From assembly GCA_958295935.1 (NCBI GenBank), contig OY282385.1, positions 1,860,001-1,924,000 of the forward strand: 64,000 nt of DNA, in the 5' to 3' direction. The DNA is from an uncultured Dehalococcoidia bacterium (GTDB lineage Bacteria; Chloroflexota; Dehalococcoidia; Lucifugimonadales; Lucifugimonadaceae). The number at the start of each line of letters is the position of its first letter. The stretch's first letter is position 1. The notes under the pieces were generated by a model that saw nothing but the letters and a program-made list of their open reading frames with translations, did no database searches and was not told the origin of the DNA. The position numbers and the translations under genes are program-made. Of the stretch, positions 47,303 through 56,239 are shown piece after piece.

Positions 47303-47321
47303 TGACCATAGCGCCTAACGC
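47303..47321 (+). repeat. Right copy of direct repeat flanking the hydrolase gene
   Basis: TGACCATAGCGCCTAACGC; 17 of 19 bases match the copy at 45881-45899. Confidence 0.5.
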
Positions 47322-47372
47322 GGGCGCTTTGCTAGGGTGAGACCTTTCGCATACCTCTTTGCAGCGTGCATC

Positions 47373-47885
47373 ATGTCTGATCCTTTCCACCCCGAATCCG
47401 TTTACTGCCCGTCGTGCGGCGGGAGACTCGCGCAACGGCAGTCCGGCCCGCTGCCGTGCCATTCGTGCGGCAGGATTCTCTATGCCGATCCCAAGCTGGC
47501 AGTAGCGGCCATAATTCCTCTGGACGGGGGCATAGCGCTTGTGCAACGGGCTATCGAGCCAGGCCTTGGCAAGTGGAGCTTCCCGTCCGGATACGTGAAC
47601 CGTTGGGAGTTTCCGGAGCGGGCCGTGGAGCGTGAGGCCTTGGAGGAATCGGGCTTGGTGGTATCGGCGAACTGGGTAGTGGGGATCTACTCGACGGAGG
47701 GCAGCCCAGTCGTGCTTTGCGTCTACCATGCAGAGGCTCGGGGCGGCGCTCTCATCGCCGGAGAGGAGACGTTGGCGTCGAGGATCTTCCCGGTGGACGA
47801 CCTGCCTGCCATGGCTTTCGAACATGACCGCCGCATCGTTGCCGACTGGATCGAGGGCCTACGCCTGCGGGGGCAGACTGTGTGA
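47373..47885 (+). CDS. Nudix hydrolase with N-terminal zinc ribbon
   Basis: A 170-residue protein. A zinc ribbon lies at residues 10-33 (CPSCGG...CHSCGR), followed by a Nudix domain with the full box GYVNRWEFPERAVEREALEE plus SGL (about 70-92). This architecture is shared with NADH pyrophosphatase NudC-like and ADP-ribose pyrophosphatases, but the protein is shorter than NudC. The ATG at 47373 gives the family N-terminus. Divergent from the hydrolase gene and convergent with the SDR fusion gene. Confidence 0.93.
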   Translation: MSDPFHPESVYCPSCGGRLAQRQSGPLPCHSCGRILYADPKLAVAAIIPLDGGIALVQRAIEPGLGKWSFPSGYVNRWEFPERAVEREALEESGLVVSANWVVGIYSTEGSPVVLCVYHAEARGGALIAGEETLASRIFPVDDLPAMAFEHDRRIVADWIEGLRLRGQTV

Positions 47886-47910
47886 GCCGATTGCTGTTCT
47901 TTGGGACTGC

Positions 47911-47934
47911 TTTCGTGCCGCAAGCGGCGTGAAA
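47911..47934. terminator. Weak bidirectional hairpin between convergent genes
   Basis: TTTCGTGCCGC and GCGGCGTGAAA can pair with two G-U pairs across a tight turn, with T-rich and A-rich ends on both strands. It lies between the converging Nudix and SDR genes. Confidence 0.35.
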
Positions 47935-48023
47935 CGAGGTATCGCCTGACCGGGAGTTCCAAGTACCCCCGGCTGAAGGGGCGCACGCCAGTTCTCTCAG
48001 GTAAGCGGCCGTGAATCATTGGG

Positions 48024-49895
48024 TCATGCATCCGGTTTTGCCGAGGTTTCCTCCGGCGGCGCCGGGTTAGTCATCTCGTAGCCGATGGTATCCGGGAAGA
48101 CCGCGGAGAGTTCTTCCACCGTCCATCGGCCCTCTTTGTGTATGGACCGGATCGGCTCCGGGTGGTTCATGAGGCTGACCATGTTGCCGGCGCAGTGTAC
48201 GATCTGGCCCGTCACGTCGCTCGCTGCGTCGGAAGCCAGCCACACGACCATAGGCGCGACGTCGTCCGGTTCGCGTGTGATCACGCCATCCGGCGGCGGC
48301 GGGAACGATCCGGCTCGCCTTGCCATGGTCGAATCCGGCACGCTGGCGGTCATTCGGGTATTTGCGCCTGGTGAGATGGCGTTTGCGGTCACTCCGTGGC
48401 CCGACAGTTCCCTTGATACGACCCGCGTGAATCCGGCGATAGCATCTTTTGCCGCGCCATAGTTGGACTGGCCTGAGTATCCATAGAGACCGGATACCGA
48501 GCTGAAGGTGATGATGCGGCCGCTGCGCTGCTGCCTGAATATCCGTGCGGCAGGCTGCACCACCGAGAAGGCTCCCTTGAGATGCACGGCGATGACGTCG
48601 TCCCATTCTTTTTCCGTCATGTTGAATACCATGCGGTCTCGCAAGATTCCGGCAGCGGTAACCACGATGTCGAGTCGTCCGAATTCTTCCAACGCCTTCT
48701 GAACGATATTTCGCCCGCCGGCAACGGTGGCAACCGATTCAATACTGGCGACTGCGCGCCCGCCAAGCTCGGCGATCTCTTCCACGACCTGCTGCGCCGG
48801 TGCGTCGTCGGCGCCTGACCCGTCCAGCGCGGCGCCAACGTCGTTCACAACCACCGATGCGCCCTCCATCGCCAAAGCTCTGGCTATTCCCCTGCCTATG
48901 CCTCGCCCGGCGCCAGTCACGACGGCCACCTTGCCCCTCAACCTTTTCGCAGGCTGTTTTTCGACCCCGGGGTGAAACCCGTCGGGTCGGGTCAATTGCG
49001 GGGCCTGTTTGTCCAGATCGGGCAGACGCCAGCGGCCAGGGGGATTGGGGTTGTAGATAGTGCGGATGCGACGGGGCTGTGACAGCAGGGTTATGCGGCC
49101 CCCGTACACCAGGAAGAATTGGCCGTTCACCGGCGCGGCGTAATCGCTGGCTAGATATGCGACGAACGGGGCTATGTCTTGCGGGGTCCATGGCTGTTCG
49201 TCGGGCGCCGGCAGCAGTCCCTGCACGACCAGGGCCTCTCGCGCCTGTCCGGGGATGGTTTCGATCATCCGTGTGCCTGCGCGCGGGACTATTACGTTTG
49301 CCGTGACGCCGTATTTTCCGAGGTCACGCGCAACGACCTTTGTAAAACCGCCGATGCCGGATTTTGCGGCGCCGTAGTTGGCCTGCCCGGGAAAGCCCAC
49401 GAGACCGGACTCGGAGGAAAAAGTGATGATTCGCCCGCCTCTTTGCCGTCTGAAGTGAGGCGCGGCATGGCGCACCGCGGTGAACGTGCCCTTGAGGTGA
49501 ACAGCGATGACTTCATCCCATTCATCCTCGGTCATGTTGTGGATCATGCGATCACGCAGGATTCCCGCGGCCGTTACCACTATGTCTATGCGCCCGAATG
49601 TATCGATGGCGGCTTCTACGATCCGCTGTCCCCCGCCCATGTCGGCCACCGAGTCGGTGACAGAAGCAGCCTCTCCGCCATAGGCCCTTACGGCGGCGGC
49701 CACTTCTTCAGCCGGAGCCGCGGATCCCTGGCCCCCGTGAACGCCGACCCCTGCGTCGCTCACCACCACTCTTGCGCCGCGCCCGGCCAGTTCAATGGCC
49801 ACGGATCTTCCAATGCCGCGCCCCGCTCCTGTTACAACGGCTACTTTGCCGTCAAGAATTGATGGGAAGTCCAATACCTGATCGCTCATACTCAA
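48024..49895 (-). CDS. Tandem fusion of two short-chain dehydrogenase/reductase domains
   Basis: A 623-residue protein made of two complete SDR domains (about 1-285 and 318-600) joined by a Pro-rich linker. Each has the cofactor loop VVTGAGRGIGR (22-30 and 326-335), the NxxG-like VVTAAGILRDRM, and an active Ser/Tyr/Lys set: SES with Tyr174/Lys178 and SVS with Tyr479/Lys483. The domains are clearly duplicates of each other. They resemble the hydroxyacyl-CoA dehydrogenase part of multifunctional enzyme type 2; yeast Fox2 also has two SDR domains, but with a hydratase attached, which is absent here. Probably NAD(P)-dependent oxidation of hydroxyacyl-CoA or similar substrates. Stand-alone gene. 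Confidence 0.92.
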   Translation of the reverse strand: MSMSDQVLDFPSILDGKVAVVTGAGRGIGRSVAIELAGRGARVVVSDAGVGVHGGQGSAAPAEEVAAAVRAYGGEAASVTDSVADMGGGQRIVEAAIDTFGRIDIVVTAAGILRDRMIHNMTEDEWDEVIAVHLKGTFTAVRHAAPHFRRQRGGRIITFSSESGLVGFPGQANYGAAKSGIGGFTKVVARDLGKYGVTANVIVPRAGTRMIETIPGQAREALVVQGLLPAPDEQPWTPQDIAPFVAYLASDYAAPVNGQFFLVYGGRITLLSQPRRIRTIYNPNPPGRWRLPDLDKQAPQLTRPDGFHPGVEKQPAKRLRGKVAVVTGAGRGIGRGIARALAMEGASVVVNDVGAALDGSGADDAPAQQVVEEIAELGGRAVASIESVATVAGGRNIVQKALEEFGRLDIVVTAAGILRDRMVFNMTEKEWDDVIAVHLKGAFSVVQPAARIFRQQRSGRIITFSSVSGLYGYSGQSNYGAAKDAIAGFTRVVSRELSGHGVTANAISPGANTRMTASVPDSTMARRAGSFPPPPDGVITREPDDVAPMVVWLASDAASDVTGQIVHCAGNMVSLMNHPEPIRSIHKEGRWTVEELSAVFPDTIGYEMTNPAPPEETSAKPDA

Positions 49896-50037
49896 CTCAA
49901 CATCTGCTTGGTCAATCTATTCCGTTGGCGCAGTGGCGCCTTTCGCCGATCCTGTCCGGCTGCCTCGATTGGTCCTGAAGACTATGAGGGTGTGCCAAGT
50001 TTAGCCTGTACGAGGCAGCGGCCAGCGAACTCCCAGA

Positions 50038-52368
50038 TCAAGGAATATCCAAGACCGGATCGATCTTCTCCACACGTGGAGGCGGTTCTCCCTCTTCGGC
50101 GGTAACCAGTTTGGAGAGAGGAGCGAAGTTGAGCATGAGTCTCTTTACGCCCTGCCCATCGAAGGCGACGGTCACCTCTGCATCTCCTCTGAAGTCCCTG
50201 GAACTGATGACCACGCCTTTGCCAAAGTGTGCGTGTTTCACCTGGTCTCCTGGCGAATACTGAGCACGCGGTCGCGCTGCGGAGTGCGCCGCCGGAACGG
50301 CAGCGGCACGCTTTATCGCCGCGGGCTCATTGATTCTTTGACCGCGCCGCATCCCTCTTATGCGCTGGCGCGTGACCGCTGACTCCGGTATTTCTTGCAG
50401 AAAGCGGGACGGCTCCCCTGCGAAGTTCCTGCGAGCGTTTCTCTGGAATGCGCCCAGCATGTAGAGGCGCTTGCGGGCACGCGTCATTCCTACGTAGCAA
50501 AGGCGGCGCTCTTCTTCGACCTGCGAGAGGTCTTCTATGGAGCGCGAGTGCGGGAGGAGCCCTTCTTCCAAGCCGATCATGAATACCGCGTCGAATTCAA
50601 GACCCTTCGCTTGATGGAGCGTAATGAGGGTGATGGCGTCTCCCAGGTCGCCGTCCCTGTCCATTGTGTCGACGTCCGAGACCAGAGCCACGTTTTCAAG
50701 GAATTCGCTTAGCAGTTCGCGCGGCTCGTACTCCGGGCCGGCCCCGTTGTCGATGGCGAACTGTTCAGCAGAGCCCAGCAGCTCCTGAAGGTTCTCCATC
50801 TTCTCTTCCCCGCGCTCCATGTCCTCCTTCACCGAATCCAGGTATCCGCTGCGCTCCAGAGCAAGATCCATGAGCTGCTGCGGCTGCAAGGTCATGCTTT
50901 GCTGGATCAACAGCCTCATCAGACCTGCGAATTCACTTACCGCGTTTATCGCACGGGTTTTGAGTTGGACGCGATACGGCGCGGCGCCGTTCGTCAATGC
51001 TTCGTTCCCGTTCCCTTGTAGCGACATGGTCACGTCCAGCAAGGGCACGCCGTTTTCCCGTGCCGCTCTGCGCAGCTCGTCAACGGTTCGTTGACCGATG
51101 CCCCTGGGGGGCACATTTATGATGCGCTCCAGCGCGGCGTCGTCCGCAGGGTTGTTCACCAGCCGCAGGAAGCAAATCAGGTCCTTCACCTCTTTGCGTT
51201 GATAGAACTTGAGACCGCCGACGAGGCGATAGGGAACGCCTCGCTGGTTGCAGGCCGTCTCCATAGCCCTGGATTGCGCGTTTATGCGGTACATCACTGC
51301 GATTTCACCGCGCTTGATATCCTCCTCGTCCAGCTTCCCTATCTCGTCCAGTATCAGCCGCGCTTCCTCGTTCTCGTCGTAAGCCTCTGCGATGGCCACG
51401 GGCTCTCCGCGTATATTCTCCGTCCAAAGATGCTTTTCCAGTCTTTCGGAGTTGTTCGCAATTACCGAGTCCGCGGCCTCGAGTATCAGCTGGGTCGATC
51501 TGTAGCACTGGTCGAGAGTCACTATGGTCGCGTCGGGGTACAGTCTTTGAAATTCGGAGATGTTGGCGGGGTCGGCGTGCCTCCACGAGTAGATCGATTG
51601 ATCAGGATCCCCCACCACGCAGATGTTGCGATGCCTTTCTGCGATCAGACGGGCTATTTGGAACTGGAGGGGGTTGGTGTCCTGGAACTCGTCTAGCAGC
51701 AGGTACTCGTAGCGGTTCTGGTACTCCTCGAGAACGTCCTGCTGGCTGGATAGCAGCTGGAACACTTTCAGGAGCAGGTCGTCGAAGTCGACTGCGTTGG
51801 CGGTATGCAGAGCGCGCTCATAGCCCTCGTACACCCTGGCAACGACCTCGTCCCCGTATGTTTCGACCGTTGATGCGAACTGCTCGACGCCGATCATGGA
51901 GTTCTTTGCGGAAGATATCGTGCTCAGGATAGAGCGCGGCGGGAACCGCTTTGGGTCTATCTCCAGATCTTCCAGCGTTCGGCGCATAGTGCGATGCTGA
52001 TCGTCATCGTCATAGATCGAGAAGCCGGGCTCCAGGCCCGCGTGCTCCGGTTTTCTCCGCAAGACAAGGGCGCAAAACGAATGGAAGGTGCGTACAGGCA
52101 GCACCTGCGCCGTGAAGGAATCGATTAGCTCGGGTACGAGTGATTCGCACCGCTCCCGCAACTCCCTGGCGGCCTTGTTCGTGAAGGTGACCGCCAGTAT
52201 GCGCCATGGCTTTGCGTGTAGGTGTCTAACGAGATATGCCACCCGGTGGGCCATGACTCTCGTCTTGCCGCTGCCCGGGCCTGCCACGATGAGAAGCGGA
52301 CCGTCACTATGTTTGACCGCCTCCTGCTGGGGAGGGGACAGTCCTTCGAAGATGTCGTCAGTAAGCAT
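50038..52368 (-). CDS. pcrA: UvrD/PcrA-type 3'-5' DNA helicase
   Basis: A 776-residue superfamily 1 helicase for repair and removal of RecA or stalled polymerase. Motif I is GPGSGKTRV (Lys35), motif Ia AVTFTNKAARELRER, motif II LLLDEFQDTNP, motif III VGDPDQSIYSWRHAD, motif IV region RINAQSRAME, motif V ITLHQAKGLEFDAVF and motif VI VGMTRARKRLYM. The C-terminal tudor-like RNA-polymerase-binding domain is present (QVKHAHFGKGVVISS). Length is normal. The next gene upstream on the same strand is the BioD-like protein, 106 bp away. Confidence 0.96.
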   Translation of the reverse strand: MLTDDIFEGLSPPQQEAVKHSDGPLLIVAGPGSGKTRVMAHRVAYLVRHLHAKPWRILAVTFTNKAARELRERCESLVPELIDSFTAQVLPVRTFHSFCALVLRRKPEHAGLEPGFSIYDDDDQHRTMRRTLEDLEIDPKRFPPRSILSTISSAKNSMIGVEQFASTVETYGDEVVARVYEGYERALHTANAVDFDDLLLKVFQLLSSQQDVLEEYQNRYEYLLLDEFQDTNPLQFQIARLIAERHRNICVVGDPDQSIYSWRHADPANISEFQRLYPDATIVTLDQCYRSTQLILEAADSVIANNSERLEKHLWTENIRGEPVAIAEAYDENEEARLILDEIGKLDEEDIKRGEIAVMYRINAQSRAMETACNQRGVPYRLVGGLKFYQRKEVKDLICFLRLVNNPADDAALERIINVPPRGIGQRTVDELRRAARENGVPLLDVTMSLQGNGNEALTNGAAPYRVQLKTRAINAVSEFAGLMRLLIQQSMTLQPQQLMDLALERSGYLDSVKEDMERGEEKMENLQELLGSAEQFAIDNGAGPEYEPRELLSEFLENVALVSDVDTMDRDGDLGDAITLITLHQAKGLEFDAVFMIGLEEGLLPHSRSIEDLSQVEEERRLCYVGMTRARKRLYMLGAFQRNARRNFAGEPSRFLQEIPESAVTRQRIRGMRRGQRINEPAAIKRAAAVPAAHSAARPRAQYSPGDQVKHAHFGKGVVISSRDFRGDAEVTVAFDGQGVKRLMLNFAPLSKLVTAEEGEPPPRVEKIDPVLDIP

Positions 52369-52474
52369 GTCGGGATTATAGGTACCGCGGCAAGGCGACA
52401 GGCGGCACGTCGAGCACGGTCTCCGGGTTGTATGCAGAACCCGTGGGGGTCGTAGGGTACGCCTCGCCGACCCT

Positions 52475-53437
52475 CTAGCGCGTGGCCGGCTGGCTCACCG
52501 CTGCCATGATGAAGTCCACGTCAAGCCGCTCGTGGATCAGATCGGCCATGCGCTCCACCTTGTCGGGGTGGTCGAACCGTATGAGGGGCAGCAGCGTATC
52601 TATCCTGGCGGCGGTCTCGTGCGTGTCGCCCGAGGTTACGATGACCGGAATGCCGCGCTGGCTCGCCTCGTAGTAGACGTACTCGATGGGGGGTATGCCC
52701 TTAGTCAACACCAAGGCGCGGACGGAATCCGTTTGGAGCGCGGCGAGTTGTACGTCCGGCCGGTCTCCCCTGACGATCACGCCCACGTTTTCCTGAGAAG
52801 AGAAGTAGTGTGGGCCCCAATCCAGGATGAGACCGCCGATCAGGAAATTGTCTATCAACCGACCTGCGTTCTCAGGGCACACGGCCATACTGCCGTCCAG
52901 ATGTTCAGCAACAAGCTGTATGGTCGGGGCCAGCAGGCGGCGACTCTCCGGAAGCCAGCCAATCAGCTTTATGCCTGCTTCGGATAAATCGGAAGCCAGC
53001 AGGGTCTCGACGTGATGGCGGCGATACTGCGGTACGTTATTGATGATCACCCCCGCCAGGCGGTCTCCGTATGGCTTTGCAGCCTCCACCACGTTATCGC
53101 CGTACCCGGCAACCAAAACCACCAAGCCGTCCATCTCCTCGGAGAGCCGCAGGTCAACTTCGGTCTGGCCGGTGGACCCCTCGACGACGACCGCGTCCAC
53201 GTGTCCTGCGGACTTGCTGATGACGGCAGCAGCCCGCCTCAGCCCATCTGCGTCCCACGTGGGAGCCTTTATGACTTCAGCGTTGCTGACGATCCGGGCA
53301 AGCGCTTGCGCGTCCTCATTGGAGGATGCGCTGAGAGCCGTACTCAAACCATCTCTCCCAAAGTGAGCGGCAAGCCCGGCGGCGACGGCGGTTTTCCCTG
53401 CTTTTGGGCTGGTAGAGGCGATGATGAGTGTTGCCAT
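52475..53437 (-). CDS. BioD-like AAA protein with DRTGG domain
   Basis: A 320-residue protein. The N-terminal P-loop domain (1-200) resembles dethiobiotin synthetase and the N-terminal half of long phosphotransacetylases: ASTSPKAGKTAVAAGLAAHF, VVVEGSTGQTEVDL and GVIINNVPQYRRHH. The C-terminal DRTGG domain (about 205-320) has the usual GGLILDWGPHYFS and VIVRGDRPDVQLAAL. In phosphotransacetylases this pair regulates the catalytic domain, but that domain is absent here. Stand-alone versions are widespread and uncharacterised. It precedes tRNA-Phe divergently. Confidence 0.88.
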   Translation of the reverse strand: MATLIIASTSPKAGKTAVAAGLAAHFGRDGLSTALSASSNEDAQALARIVSNAEVIKAPTWDADGLRRAAAVISKSAGHVDAVVVEGSTGQTEVDLRLSEEMDGLVVLVAGYGDNVVEAAKPYGDRLAGVIINNVPQYRRHHVETLLASDLSEAGIKLIGWLPESRRLLAPTIQLVAEHLDGSMAVCPENAGRLIDNFLIGGLILDWGPHYFSSQENVGVIVRGDRPDVQLAALQTDSVRALVLTKGIPPIEYVYYEASQRGIPVIVTSGDTHETAARIDTLLPLIRFDHPDKVERMADLIHERLDVDFIMAAVSQPATR

Positions 53438-53531
53438 GAAACGCTGTGTCCGTATTGGCGCTGCGGGGGTCTAATGTCAGTCACATGGTAACTTGGCCGG
53501 CGCATCGGGGCTATGCCGTGGTCTCTCCACC

Positions 53532-53560
53532 TTGCTAGCGCTTCATTGCTGCCATACGAT
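53532..53560 (+). promoter_or_regulatory. Promoter of tRNA-Phe
   Basis: -35 TTGCTA (53532-53537) and -10 TACGAT (53555-53560), spacer 17 bp, ending 10 bp before the tRNA. Confidence 0.55.
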
Positions 53561-53570
53561 GAAAGCTTGG

Positions 53571-53646
53571 GCCGAGGTAGCTCAGTTGGTAGAGCAATGG
53601 ACTGAAAATCCATGTGTCGGCAGTTCGAGTCTGCCCCTCGGCACCA
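53571..53646 (+). tRNA. tRNA-Phe (GAA)
   Basis: A 76-nt cloverleaf: acceptor GCCGAGG with CCTCGGC, anticodon stem ATGGA/TCCAT with loop CTGAAAA (anticodon GAA), T loop TTCGAGT, ACCA encoded. The SixA-like gene starts 34 nt downstream. Confidence 0.97.
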
Positions 53647-53679
53647 CTACTCTTGTGTGAATCCGGTTTTGGGCGCGAT

Positions 53680-54204
53680 ATGCAGATTCTGATCATCCGT
53701 CACGCCATAGCGGAAGAGCGGGACGCTACCCGCTGGCCCGATGATTCCGTCAGGCCCTTGACGAAACGCGGGATGCGCCGATTTCGGAAGTCTGCGGCGG
53801 GCATGGGAACCGTTGTCCGACGGGTGGACCACCTTCTTGTCAGCCCGTTTATGCGCGCGGTGCAGACGGGGGAAATTCTCCACGAGGTAAACGAGTGGCC
53901 TGCGCCGCAGCGCGTCGGGGCGCTCGTGTACGGTTCCCCAGCGAGTATTGTGGAGGCGCTGCAACAGTTTCCCCGCGATTCGGTAGTTGCGCTGGTCTCC
54001 CACGAGCCCACTGTGTCGGATCTCGTCAGCATCCTTTCCGGGGGCGGCTTGTACCGTTTCAGGAAAGGGGCCTGCGCGTTGATAGATACCGGCCGAAGCG
54101 CGCCCGCGCCCCATGGGGGTGAACTGGCATGGCTCATCCAGCCCCGGTTGTCCAGGCTTCTAGGGGATCAGGGGATAGGACGGCGGGGCATAGGTCGATC
54201 ATAG
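53680..54204 (+). CDS. sixA: SixA-like histidine phosphatase
   Basis: A 174-residue histidine phosphatase of the SixA branch, which removes phosphate from phosphohistidine in phosphorelay or PTS proteins. It has ILIIRHAIAEERDATRW with catalytic His near residue 8, PLTKRGMRRFRK, VDHLLVSPFMRAVQTGEIL and the second catalytic His in VALVSHEPTVSDLV. The ATG at 53680 fits the family start. The C-terminal 20 residues are Gly/Arg-rich. Only 34 nt separate it from tRNA-Phe, and no promoter is seen between, so it may be read from the tRNA promoter. The target is unknown. Confidence 0.9.
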   Translation: MQILIIRHAIAEERDATRWPDDSVRPLTKRGMRRFRKSAAGMGTVVRRVDHLLVSPFMRAVQTGEILHEVNEWPAPQRVGALVYGSPASIVEALQQFPRDSVVALVSHEPTVSDLVSILSGGGLYRFRKGACALIDTGRSAPAPHGGELAWLIQPRLSRLLGDQGIGRRGIGRS

Positions 54205-54263
54205 GGAGCTAGAGGGTTTCTGAGGCTCTCCCGGCAAATTGTCCCCGGATTGTTGGAGCGGCC

Positions 54264-55139
54264 TTACAGCTGGCGCAGGGTAGGGTCGAAGTGGTCTCGC
54301 AGCCAGTCGCCCAGGAAGTTGCCGGACATCACCACCATGGCTATGGCGATACCTGGGAAGAAGGTCGCCCACCAGGCGGCGCCCACGTATTGGCGTTCGT
54401 CACCAACCATCTTTCCCCACGACGGGTCGGGCGGCGGGATGCCGGCTCCTAAGAAGCTTAGGCTGGCTTCGGCGAGGATTATGGTTCCGGTTCCGAGCGT
54501 GGCGGTGACGATAACCAGGTTGATCACTCCGGGCAGAATGTGGCGGAGCAGTATTCGTGTATGGGACGCGCCCGCCACCTTGGCGAGGGACACGTATTCC
54601 CTGCTGCGTAACGAAAGAGTCTCCGCCCGCACGAGACGGACGGCGCCTGGCCACGACAGCATGGCAAGAACGGCTATGAGGATTTCCAGACCCTGCCCGA
54701 ACGTCAGTACGATCACGATGATGATGAGGAGCTGCGGGAGAATGCTCCATGCGTCTACGACGCGCATGACGATATCGTCGATCAGCCCGCCGAAGTATCC
54801 GGTAACGAGCCCCAGGGTTGTGCCCAAGAGCACCCCTGCGGTCACGGCCGCGGCGACCACCATCATGGTGATGCGGGCCCCGCCGATGATCCTGCTCAGT
54901 ACGTCTCTGCCCAGCGCATCGGTTCCCAGCAGGAATTTGGCGCTTCCCTCCTCAGCCCAGAAGGGTGGGGTGTGCCGGTTGAGTACGTCGGCCTTTATGG
55001 GATTGTGGGGCTCTATCCATGGTGCGAAGATCGCGGCAAAGATGAGCAGCGCGATGATGACCGCAGGGACCACCGGGTAGCGCCGAATGAATTGAAGCGG
55101 CCGGAGCAGACCGTAAGTGATCGTATTTTCGGCCAGCAT
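54264..55139 (-). CDS. ABC transporter permease, DppC type (second operon)
   Basis: A 291-residue peptide-type permease. It has the N-terminal membrane segment VPAVIIALLIFAAIFAPWI, the FLLGTDALGRDVLSRIIGGARI motif family (GTDALGRDVLSRIIGGARI), and the EAA loop VSLAKVAGASHTRILLRHILPGV. It ends NFLGDWLRDHFDPTLRQL. It is the last gene of the minus-strand binding protein-DppB-DppC operon, 49 bp after DppB. No ATPase gene follows. Confidence 0.94.
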   Translation of the reverse strand: MLAENTITYGLLRPLQFIRRYPVVPAVIIALLIFAAIFAPWIEPHNPIKADVLNRHTPPFWAEEGSAKFLLGTDALGRDVLSRIIGGARITMMVVAAAVTAGVLLGTTLGLVTGYFGGLIDDIVMRVVDAWSILPQLLIIIVIVLTFGQGLEILIAVLAMLSWPGAVRLVRAETLSLRSREYVSLAKVAGASHTRILLRHILPGVINLVIVTATLGTGTIILAEASLSFLGAGIPPPDPSWGKMVGDERQYVGAAWWATFFPGIAIAMVVMSGNFLGDWLRDHFDPTLRQL

Positions 55140-55188
55140 GCTGACCGGCGTTGTGGATCCGGCGGACTCGGTAGCTATCTCGGCGCTC

Positions 55189-56127
55189 CTAGCTGTACTT
55201 GATGCGCGGGTCCAGGAATGCGTATACGATGTCGAGCAACAGGATGCCGACCACGAACGCTGCGCCGAATATGATTGTGATTCCGGCCAGCAGGGGGAAA
55301 TCCGACGCCCAGAGCGCGTCGATCGCCAACCTACCGAGGCCGGGCCACGAGAACACCGTTTCGATGATGACGGCCCCGTTCATCAGGCCGAACAAGACGA
55401 ACGCCGACAGAGTGAGCGGCGGGATGATGGCGTTCCGGAATCCGTGTTTCCACCAGAGAGTTTGTGTGCCTACGCCCTTGGCTCTGGCGAATTTGACGTA
55501 CTCCGATTCCATGGTTTCCAGCATGGCGGTACGCGTTATGCGCAGATAGGCTGCGGCTGGCAGCCACGCGAGTGTGATGGCTGGCAATATCAGGTTCTTG
55601 TTGATGAAGAATCCTTCTCCTCTGGTTCCCGCGGGTAACCATTGGAGCTGGGCGGCGAATATGAAGATCAGGACGATGCCCACCCAAAAGACCGGCAGGG
55701 CCTGCCCAGCAAACGCAAAGCCCCGGAACAGGTAGTCCAGAAACCTGCCGCGGTTGGTTGCTGAGAAAACTCCCAGCGGCACTCCCACCAGGGTGCCCAT
55801 GACCCAGGCGGCCATCCCCAATTGGATAGTGTTGGGGGCCTTCTCCCGAATCACCTGCAAGACCGGCCGTTGCAGCGTAATGCTGTCGCCAAAGTCGCCT
55901 CTGAGCAAGCTGCCCACCCAGAAGCCGAACTGAACGGGAACGGGCTTGTCCAAATGCAGTTTTCTGCCTAGCCGTTCCCATGTTTCGGGGTCGATGCCCT
56001 TTCCTTCCGGCCCTATGAAGACGTATCTGGGGTCTCCTGCCGCGCGGGCCAGGAAGAAGAGGATCAGCATGGCGCCGATGAGCGCGATGAGGCCGAGCAG
56101 GATGCGCCTAAGTATCAAGCGGGCCAT
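55189..56127 (-). CDS. ABC transporter permease, DppB type (second operon)
   Basis: A 312-residue permease with an N-terminal segment RLILRRILLGLIALIGAMLIL, the loop VPVQFGFWVGSLLRGDFGDS, the EAA loop FARAKGVGTQTLWWKHGFRNAII and the C-terminal AFLDPRIKYS. Sequence and length parallel the DppB-type gene at 42391-43335, but the two are clearly different paralogues. A stem-loop at 56175-56209 separates it from the binding-protein gene. Confidence 0.94.
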   Translation of the reverse strand: MARLILRRILLGLIALIGAMLILFFLARAAGDPRYVFIGPEGKGIDPETWERLGRKLHLDKPVPVQFGFWVGSLLRGDFGDSITLQRPVLQVIREKAPNTIQLGMAAWVMGTLVGVPLGVFSATNRGRFLDYLFRGFAFAGQALPVFWVGIVLIFIFAAQLQWLPAGTRGEGFFINKNLILPAITLAWLPAAAYLRITRTAMLETMESEYVKFARAKGVGTQTLWWKHGFRNAIIPPLTLSAFVLFGLMNGAVIIETVFSWPGLGRLAIDALWASDFPLLAGITIIFGAAFVVGILLLDIVYAFLDPRIKYS

Positions 56128-56174
56128 GGATTAGCGTCTCAGTCCGGATTCGATCACACTGTTGCTTCAAACTC

Positions 56175-56209
56175 AAGGGGCCTGTCCGCACCGTGCGGGC
56201 AGGCCCCTT
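56175..56209 (-). other. Strong stem-loop between binding-protein and permease genes (second operon)
   Basis: AAGGGGCCTG with CAGGCCCCTT as the outer 10-bp stem, and CCGCA/TGCGG inside, separated by a one-base mismatch, with a CCG loop. No T-run follows in the direction of the operon. It mirrors the stem-loop at 42262-42295 in the other operon. Confidence 0.7.
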
Positions 56210-56239
56210 ATCACCCTTTTCGCGGCCTCTGCGGCTACG

